Assembly (NCBI GenBank): GCA_964586765.1
Contig: CAZPHN010000032.1
Coordinates: 1 to 25,482 of the forward strand
Direction: 5' to 3'
From: UBA3263 sp964586765
GTDB lineage: Bacteria; Bacteroidota; Bacteroidia; Bacteroidales; Muribaculaceae
Length of the DNA: 25,482 nt
Each line of letters starts with the position of its first letter. Position 1 is the stretch's first letter. Positions 8,291-12,159 of this stretch are shown piece by piece. A model generated the notes under the pieces. It had not been told where the DNA came from. It did no database searches and saw nothing but the letters and a program-made list of their open reading frames with translations. The position numbers and the translations under genes were made by a program.

Positions 8291-8330
8291 CTTGTGTGGC
8301 TCTGACTATCCAGTTATCCACACAAGTTTT
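8291..8330 (+). terminator. Intrinsic terminator after the integrase gene
   Basis: CTTGTGTGG (8291-8299) and CCACACAAG (8318-8326) form a perfect 9-bp stem followed by TTTT, 5 bp after the integrase stop. The right arm overlaps TTATCCACA (8314-8322), identical to the E. coli DnaA-box consensus. This is probably a by-product of the stem but is noted because the element may replicate. Confidence 0.7.
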
Positions 8331-8345
8331 AAAATCAACTCAATT

Positions 8346-8615
8346 ATGAATTTCTTTACACTTGACACCTCCGCACTGATAGGCTATGCAGTTTCCTATG
8401 ATAAGGAAACTAACACCGTTTTCTATTTCCATGTAGATGAATTGCCCTCGCTTGAAGTGCTACGACTAATAAAGCAACTTTATCCAAATACGCCAATCAT
8501 ACTTACTGACAGCATAGATGACGCAAAACGCTATATGGGCGTTTGTGACGCTTTCCGTGATGTTCTGATGATAGCGGGCGAACCAATAGATAGAATTGGA
8601 CTGAATAACGATTAA
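8346..8615 (+). CDS. Hypothetical 89-aa protein
   Basis: I do not recognise this protein. I chose the ATG at 8346 (MNFFTLDTSALIGYAV) because the longer frame from 8292 runs through the integrase terminator. It reads as a compact alpha/beta domain: a strand-like start (FFTLDTSALIGYAV), an acidic turn, a second strand (TVFYFHVDELP), a helix (SLEVLRLIKQLYP), a strand (TPIILTD), then a helical segment and a DRIGLNND tail. There is no signal peptide or membrane segment. It lies between two terminators, so it is probably transcribed alone. A receiver-like or PIN-like fold is imaginable from the strand pattern, but no catalytic residues support either, so no function is assigned. Confidence 0.7.
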   Translation: MNFFTLDTSALIGYAVSYDKETNTVFYFHVDELPSLEVLRLIKQLYPNTPIILTDSIDDAKRYMGVCDAFRDVLMIAGEPIDRIGLNND

Positions 8616-8634
8616 TATTTCGCTCTGGACTGTG

Positions 8635-8670
8635 AAAGAGCCGTTAAGGGAATTCCCTTTTCGGCTCTTT
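8635..8670 (+). terminator. Intrinsic terminator after the 89-aa gene
   Basis: AAAGAGCCG (8635-8643) pairs with CGGCTCTTT (8662-8670), with a second palindrome AAGGGAATTCCCTT inside, followed by TTTTACT. It isolates the 89-aa gene from the RNA gene downstream. Confidence 0.85.
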
Positions 8671-8691
8671 TACTGTATATTAGTGTTAATA

Positions 8692-8724
8692 TTGACGTGA
8701 TTTCAAAAAATTTCGCTATCTTTG
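8692..8724 (+). promoter_or_regulatory. Promoter of the long-hairpin RNA
   Basis: TTG (8692-8694) and TATCTTTG (8717-8724) match the Bacteroidetes -33/-7 elements with a 22-bp spacer, slightly longer than usual. Transcription would start near 8731, about 30 nt before the first helix of the RNA. Confidence 0.65.
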
Positions 8725-8730
8725 CAATGT

Positions 8731-8953
8731 CATTCAAGAGTGAATGATAAATATTAAATTGTAGGCGTTTAGCAAATATCTTATTTCGGAAAACTGGACA
8801 CTTTCACGACTTTATGAGATTTTGTGATATGCTTACGCACTCGCTTGTATATTCTCCAATATGCAATATCGGGGCGTGGGCTGTTGCTATCCATAAAGTC
8901 AGGCAGTCCAGAGCCTCCGAAATAGATTAGCTAACAGTTTCCACGCCTTTTTG
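8731..8953 (+). ncRNA. Long-hairpin non-coding RNA with seven nested helices
   Basis: The segment folds into one extended rod. From the outside in: 8763-8768/8943-8948 (6 bp), 8769-8773/8930-8934 (5), 8782-8790/8916-8924 (9), 8794-8799/8906-8911 (6), 8808-8816/8892-8900 (9), 8831-8838/8874-8881 (8, two G-U) and 8845-8853/8858-8866 (9, one G-U, CTCC loop). That is 52 pairs with small internal loops and one larger central bubble (8817-8830 opposite 8882-8891). The G-U pairs would be A-C on the other strand, so the plus strand is the functional RNA. A consensus promoter precedes it and CCTTTTTG follows the outer helix, like a terminator. No open frame of note lies inside. The rod with a central bubble recalls 6S RNA, but the family cannot be named from sequence alone. 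A leader of the zinc-ribbon gene at 9000 is the alternative. Confidence 0.75.
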
Positions 8954-8999
8954 TGTATATTCAACCGCCCGATTGGAAATTGTAAGGCATTGTTTCAAT

Positions 9000-9437
9000 A
9001 TGGCTCTTATTCAGTGTGCTGAATGCCACAAGGAGATTAGCGACAAGGCTAAACGTTGTCCGCACTGTGGTTGTCCTCAACACAAACCAAAATCACGAAA
9101 TTTTGTAAGATGGCTCTTGTCTGTATGCGCTATTATTGCGGTTATAGGCTATACGGCTTATTATCAATATCACCGCAAACAAATAGACAAGGCAATAAAG
9201 AGCCACAATGAATATTTGCAACAAACTGTCTCAAATCAACGATACCCCAAAAAGCCCAACAGTTACTATGACTTGGAAAAGATTTTACAGCATTATAACC
9301 CTACAAATCCCGGTTGTAGGCTGGATTTATATGACGCACTGAATGAAGATAGAGCAAAGGGCATACCGTTCAAAGAAACAAAAGTATATAGAGATTGGGA
9401 TAACTACTATAAGGTCAATTTAACTCCAATATATTAG
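9000..9437 (+). CDS. Zinc-ribbon single-pass membrane protein
   Basis: A 145-aa protein. The start at 9000 gives MALIQCAECHKEISDKAKRC, the standard opening of zinc-ribbon proteins; the frame extends nine codons further but without support. Cysteine pairs C6/C9 and C20/C23 (CAEC, CPHC) make a zinc ribbon. A basic linker follows, then one transmembrane helix around residues 38-57 (WLLSVCAIIAVIGYTAYY). The remaining 85 residues are hydrophilic and unassigned, with many Tyr and Asn (NSYYDLEKILQHYNPTNPG). By charge, the zinc ribbon is probably cytoplasmic and the tail outside. It sits about 50 nt after the structured RNA and is followed by a terminator. Such proteins are common in Bacteroidales genomes without known function; a role for the element is unknown. 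Confidence 0.85.
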   Translation: MALIQCAECHKEISDKAKRCPHCGCPQHKPKSRNFVRWLLSVCAIIAVIGYTAYYQYHRKQIDKAIKSHNEYLQQTVSNQRYPKKPNSYYDLEKILQHYNPTNPGCRLDLYDALNEDRAKGIPFKETKVYRDWDNYYKVNLTPIY

Positions 9438-9444
9438 AAATACA

Positions 9445-9485
9445 AAAAGCCGTGAAATGCGTTATAATTGCGTTTCACGGCTTTT
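9445..9485. terminator. Bidirectional intrinsic terminator
   Basis: AAAAGCCGTGAAA (9445-9457) and TTTCACGGCTTTT (9473-9485) form a 13-bp perfect stem with T-runs in both directions. It serves the zinc-ribbon gene (plus) and the resolvase/acidic-protein transcript (minus), which converge here. Confidence 0.9.
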
Positions 9486-9506
9486 ATGTGATGAGATGAG
9501 GATTTA

Positions 9507-9614
9507 TTAATCTTCATTGAAAAAGTCCTCTAATTCGCTTGTATTCTCGTTGTAGTCATAATCTACATACATATCGTGTTCGGGGTTGCCGTTGTATGTG
9601 TCTAAATCTTCCAT
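9507..9614 (-). CDS. Small highly acidic 35-aa protein
   Basis: A short frame starts 10 nt after the stop of the RuvC-like gene on the same strand and ends before the shared terminator. It encodes 35 residues (MEDLDTYNGNPEHDM then VDYDYNENTSELEDFFNED). Thirteen are Asp or Glu, there is no Lys or Arg, and there are four Tyr. The placement between a gene and a terminator and the coherent composition support a real gene. Its function is unknown. A strongly acidic small partner of a DNA-junction nuclease could be a DNA mimic or inhibitor, but that is speculation. A TATCTTTG motif (9640-9647, minus) lies inside the end of the upstream gene without a matching -33, so a separate promoter is doubtful. 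Confidence 0.6.
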   Translation of the reverse strand: MEDLDTYNGNPEHDMYVDYDYNENTSELEDFFNED

Positions 9615-9624
9615 ATTATTGGCT

Positions 9625-10212
9625 TTAATGATTATACTGCAAAGATAATCTTTTATTTTGGTTTATGAGGTGTGTAACTGGGATATTATGGGAGTGGAGG
9701 TATGTAACCAGTATTCCTATTGCGTCCGCTTGGTCGTTGTCTTTGTTGCCGTTTCGATCGGTTTTCAGTTCATACCCCAAATGTTCAACCGCTCTACACA
9801 TACGTGCTTTATGCTCTTGGCGTGTTAATGCTCGGTGTTGTCGTATGCTACTGGAGTAACCCCAAATGTCATGCTTTACTTTCAAAGGGTTTATATATGA
9901 GATTGGAGGTAATTGGTTTTGTGTGTTGCTTGCAACAATTACGCCCCTACATTGTGCCAGTATATCAAACGCGCTTTGCTTCCGTTGGTCGGTATCTTTG
10001 AAAATATCCTCCGCTACTATTTGGGTAATTTTGTGCTTGCTGATGAGGTTGCACACTTTGGTATAAAGTTGCGCCAGTCTGCTTTGTGTCCGCTCCGTGT
10101 TCGTTACTCCACGGCTTGTTAATCTTATAGAGCCGTGTTCGGCTATTTTGCCGTCTTTATATATTGCGTAACCAGTTTTGCTACTGGATGTGTCTAACGC
10201 TAATATTTTCAT
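9625..10212 (-). CDS. RuvC-like Holliday junction resolvase
   Basis: A 195-aa RNase H-fold nuclease of the RuvC/resolvase group, likely to cleave four-way DNA junctions. It opens with the first catalytic strand, MKILALDTSSSKTGYAIY (D7), followed by E68 in QIVAEDIF and the C-terminal acidic pair in NDQADAIGI (D160, D163). This is the expected D-E-D-D order and spacing. The length is slightly above chromosomal RuvC (about 170-190 aa). The sequence is divergent and the gene lies apart from any ruvAB genes, so it looks like a mobile-element or phage resolvase. It could act in element replication, excision or recombination. It is the first gene after the dyad-repeat block and is followed by the 35-aa gene, probably in one transcript. 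Confidence 0.85.
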   Translation of the reverse strand: MKILALDTSSSKTGYAIYKDGKIAEHGSIRLTSRGVTNTERTQSRLAQLYTKVCNLISKHKITQIVAEDIFKDTDQRKQSAFDILAQCRGVIVASNTQNQLPPISYINPLKVKHDIWGYSSSIRQHRALTRQEHKARMCRAVEHLGYELKTDRNGNKDNDQADAIGILVTYLHSHNIPVTHLINQNKRLSLQYNH

Positions 10213-10251
10213 TATTCCTAATTGGTTTTAATAGTTAATATACTCTTATTA

Positions 10252-10277
10252 AAGTAGTTCTACAAATAGAACTACTT
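10252..10277. repeat. Perfect 11-bp inverted repeat upstream of the resolvase gene
   Basis: AAGTAGTTCTA and TAGAACTACTT flank CAAA, about 40 bp upstream of the resolvase start codon. It has no T-run in either direction. It may be an operator or a hairpin in the resolvase 5' untranslated region. Confidence 0.6.
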
Positions 10278-10304
10278 ATATAGATTGCTGATTTTTGAGA
10301 TTTA

Positions 10305-10426
10305 ACGATAATCGTTTGTAGCTTAGTTAATTATCTAATTATTGACATTTTCGTAGTGTAATACTGGAGTGTTATACTACGGGGGTTAGTGTAATACTGG
10401 AGTGTTATATTACGATAATTGTTTGT
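10305..10426. repeat. 15-bp direct repeat pair (ACGATAATYGTTTGT)
   Basis: ACGATAATCGTTTGT at 10305-10319 recurs as ACGATAATTGTTTGT at 10412-10426 with one mismatch. The two copies bracket the two dyads at 10353 and 10386. The first copy also contains the palindrome ACGATAATCGT. Together with the dyads this suggests a control or replication-origin region. Confidence 0.55.
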
Positions 10427-10495
10427 TGTCGTTTTTTGCCGTAGTGTAATACTCCAGTGTTATATAATGTTTCCCCCAGTATTACACTACGGCAA
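10353..10495. repeat. Three 28-bp dyad repeats plus 18-bp inverted repeat (iteron-like block)
   Basis: Copies lie at 10353-10380, 10386-10413 and 10441-10468. Each is built as a 13-bp arm starting near GTAGTGTAATACT, a central dinucleotide (GG, GG, CC), and a near-inverted 13-bp arm (AGTGTTATACTAC in copy 1). The first two copies start 33 bp apart, about three helical turns. A fourth, inverted half-copy at 10478-10495 is an exact 18-bp reverse complement of 10436-10453. It reaches over the stop codon of the winged-helix gene. The layout fits iterons, operators or cruciform-forming sites. No T-run follows on the minus strand, so this is not an ordinary terminator. Confidence 0.8.
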
Positions 10496-10870
10496 TTTTA
10501 GAAAGTCTTTCAGCTTCTTGTGAATTAAATCTACATTAGGCAAATATTGGGATTTGGCTTTCCCTTTGCGTTCGCCCTCCACGATAATCAATTTGCAGTC
10601 AAGCAAGTTTTGAATAGCTTTATATGCGCCTCCGCGACTACATTTTACAATGCTGGCAATATCATCGTAACTTAATCTCAAAGGCTCTCTATTGCTTTCG
10701 TGGGCGTTGTCATACTGCATACAGATATAGCAAAAAATTCGTTCCTCCATTTGGGATAACGTATAATATTCCCATATCATCGGCCATATATCAAGTTGCC
10801 ACGTCACAAAACGTGTTTGCCCTCCCCACTCCGATACATCAACATATAACCTCTTGTTTGAATACCTCAT
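10487..10870 (-). CDS. Winged-helix-like DNA-binding protein
   Basis: A 127-aa protein whose second half reads as a winged helix-turn-helix: LSYDDIASIVKCSRGGAYKAI (helix-turn-helix), then LLDCKLIIVEGERKGKAKSQY (wing with basic turn). The N-terminal half (WQLDIWPMIWEYYTLSQMEERIF) looks like another helical bundle rich in aromatic residues. Small plasmid replication initiators and element regulators share this architecture, but I cannot assign either. Its start overlaps the stop of the upstream gene (TAATG), so the two are translationally coupled. Its stop codon lies inside the inverted copy of the dyad repeat, which suggests that it, or its partner, binds the block just downstream. Confidence 0.7.
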   Translation of the reverse strand: MRYSNKRLYVDVSEWGGQTRFVTWQLDIWPMIWEYYTLSQMEERIFCYICMQYDNAHESNREPLRLSYDDIASIVKCSRGGAYKAIQNLLDCKLIIVEGERKGKAKSQYLPNVDLIHKKLKDFLKLP

Positions 10871-11160
10871 TACTGGATATAGTTTTGAAATGCGTAGCGG
10901 TTAAGTCTGTGGGTTACTCCGTTAATCCGCGCTCCCATTTCGCGCGTTGCATACCCCATACGTTCAAGTGCTTTCCAGTATGCAATTACTGTCATAAAGG
11001 AAATGTTAACGCCCTTGTCGTTCAATTCTTGGGAGAGTTCTACAAATCCCACTGGGATTGTATAGCCGTAGCCGTGTTTTGTCAGTAGATCAACTGCGAA
11101 TTGTACTGCTCTCTTTTCTTGAATAGTTGTAGGTTGTGTGAGTCTTGGTTTCTTTACCAT
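10870..11160 (-). CDS. Small winged-helix-like protein
   Basis: A 96-aa basic protein, taking the ATG at 11160 (MVKKPRLTQPTTIQEK). The frame continues nine codons to a TTG at 11187 inside the hairpin arm upstream, which is less likely. The helix pattern (VGFVELSQELNDKGVNISFMTVIAYWKALERMGYATREMG) fits a helix-turn-helix or winged-helix domain in which NISFMTVIAYWKALE would be the recognition part. It ends with a basic stretch (THRLNRYAFQ). It is the first gene of a two-gene operon with a TAATG overlap. No known family is recognised. It may regulate the element or help initiate its replication, by context only. Confidence 0.65.
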   Translation of the reverse strand: MVKKPRLTQPTTIQEKRAVQFAVDLLTKHGYGYTIPVGFVELSQELNDKGVNISFMTVIAYWKALERMGYATREMGARINGVTHRLNRYAFQNYIQ

Positions 11161-11171
11161 AATTTGTAATG

Positions 11172-11218
11172 AAACCGATTTTTGCAAAGAGTGGGTTATG
11201 CTCTCTTTGTTTCGGTTT
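11172..11218. promoter_or_regulatory. Nested inverted repeat upstream of the winged-helix operon
   Basis: AAACCGA (11172-11178) pairs with TCGGTTT (11212-11218), enclosing CAAAGAG (11185-11191) with CTCTTTG (11203-11209). The outer arm begins 12 bp before the chosen start codon. It is a candidate operator or translation-control hairpin for the operon. No -7 consensus is visible within about 130 bp upstream. Confidence 0.5.
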
Positions 11219-11855
11219 ACGCCTACGAATAGCCGAGTTTTTAATATGAGGTTTAATTTTATGAGAAAGAATTTTATTATATCTCGTTAGTGATCTTAGG
11301 TTTCGGCTCGTTTAATATGATACTGGCTTATAAAATTAGAGTTCAATTGAATGCTCCAGTAAAATTTTACCTCACTTTTGTAACTAAAAATAACATAGCT
11401 GCTAAACGGTTATAGAACGACAACCCCCATTGTTCATCTTACTTACCTATTTTCCTTAATATTAACATATTAGCATAAAGTGGCTAATTCAGCCATTAAA
11501 CACTGGGAGCGGATTTGTCGCAAAATTGCAACTACTTTTTACAACCCTTTCCCAGTTACTTAAAAATGAGATTGGAAAAATTGGGGTGGACAATACACGC
11601 GGACACCGCACCTGACAACACCCCCTCCACCTTATTTTTTCTTTTTATTGGGTGCTACTGGGTATGTCTATTGTTTCCAGTCTTGCACCGTTCATTATTG
11701 TTTTTATTCTCCAGTTCTCAACCTTATTATAAAAATACTGAAATTCCCCTATTTGTTAGTGTTTTTGTTAGGGTTATTCATGCGCTAAAATAAATAATGG
11801 GTCGAATTTCAAAAGATTTTCAACTGATACGATTAAAAAAAGTTGGTTAGGCTTG
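11219..11855. other. AT-rich stretch without a supported gene
   Basis: I see no convincing coding sequence. The longest plus-strand frame (11515-11793) starts at TTG, has no family features, and is a run of hydrophobic and Ser/Phe codons expected by chance in AT-rich DNA. A 12-bp palindrome, GTAAAATTTTAC, lies at 11359-11370, and TGGCT/AGCCA forms a small hairpin near 11480-11495. Such a stretch inside a small element could be regulatory or an eroded gene. Confidence 0.5.
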
Positions 11856-11885
11856 TTGGACTTTTAATTTATTTGTGTAACTTTG
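11856..11885 (+). promoter_or_regulatory. Outward promoter near the right end of the element
   Basis: TTG (11856-11858), a 19-bp spacer and TAACTTTG (11878-11885) form a full consensus promoter pointing to attR. No gene follows before the terminator at 12039-12070, so in the integrated state it would make an RNA of about 175 nt across attR. In an excised circle it would face attP and the integrase gene, although the terminator at 6727-6762 would lie between. Confidence 0.7.
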
Positions 11886-12012
11886 CCGATGAATTAACCA
11901 CGCTTTGAGTAGCGATTATTGGTTACTTTGTTAGAATAATTTGTTAGTAGTCCTTCAATTTGAGAAGACAAACAACTGATAAATAAACGGTTAAGAGTTA
12001 AGCGAGTGAATA

Positions 12013-12026
12013 CCGCTATACTCCAC
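12013..12026 (+). other. attR: right core repeat of the integrated element
   Basis: An exact 14-bp copy of the tRNA-Ala 3' end (CCGCTATACTCCAC). Outside the exact core, the T-stem arms AGCG/CGCT of the tRNA also recur in register at 12001-12017 with a changed loop. This suggests a diverged longer attachment site. Confidence 0.85.
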
Positions 12027-12038
12027 CAAAAAATATAG

Positions 12039-12070
12039 GCTGTCTAACAAGTTTAGGCAGCTTCTTTTTT
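12039..12070 (+). terminator. Displaced original terminator of tRNA-Ala
   Basis: GCTGTCTAA (12039-12047) pairs with TTAGGCAGC (12053-12061) with one G-U, followed by TTCTTTTTT. It lies 13 bp after the attR core with no plus-strand gene before it. In an empty site it would directly follow the tRNA gene, so the insertion separated it from its gene. Confidence 0.75.
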
Positions 12071-12093
12071 GTGGAGGAGTACCAGTAAAAAAT

Positions 12094-12128
12094 AAGGCTT
12101 TCATGCTGAAATTCAGCGCGAAAGCCTT
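12094..12128 (-). terminator. Intrinsic terminator of the outer membrane protein gene
   Basis: AAGGCTTTC (12094-12102) pairs with GAAAGCCTT (12120-12128), enclosing GCTGA/TCAGC. On the minus strand it is followed by ATTTTTTAC. It lies about 30 bp after the stop of the minus-strand barrel gene. Confidence 0.85.
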
Positions 12129-12159
12129 TGTCATGTCAAAGATTTTTAGTAAATTTGTA

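Larger units (their letters stand above)
6721..12026. mobile_element. tRNA-Ala-integrated mobile element, about 5.3 kb
   Basis: The element is bounded by a 14-bp direct repeat of the tRNA-Ala 3' end (6707-6720 and 12013-12026), with a tyrosine recombinase gene next to the tRNA. Its interior is visibly more AT-rich than the flanks. It holds the integrase, an 89-aa unknown protein, a long-hairpin RNA, a zinc-ribbon membrane protein, a RuvC-like resolvase, a 35-aa acidic protein, two winged-helix-like proteins and a block of dyad repeats. Beyond the right border lies an intrinsic terminator that would directly follow the tRNA in an empty site. No relaxase, mobilisation, capsid or packaging gene is visible, so it may be a phage satellite, an integrated small plasmid, or an element mobilised in trans. 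Which of these is inference. Confidence 0.88.

Noticed and set aside
8314..8322. DnaA box as evidence for an origin
   Set aside because: A single perfect TTATCCACA overlaps the arm of a terminator stem; no cluster of boxes is nearby.
8292..8345. Upstream extension of the 89-aa protein
   Set aside because: It would be translated across the integrase terminator hairpin; the ATG at 8346 is better placed.
10353..10495. CRISPR array
   Set aside because: There are only three to four copies with unequal short spacers, each repeat is a dyad, and no cas gene is nearby.
11515..11793. Plus-strand 92-codon frame
   Set aside because: TTG start, no recognisable domain, AT-rich hydrophobic composition; likely chance.
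12001..12017. Remnant of a second tRNA gene at the right border
   Set aside because: Only the 14-bp core and the T-stem arms match; the rest of a tRNA is absent, so it is an attachment site, not a tRNA.
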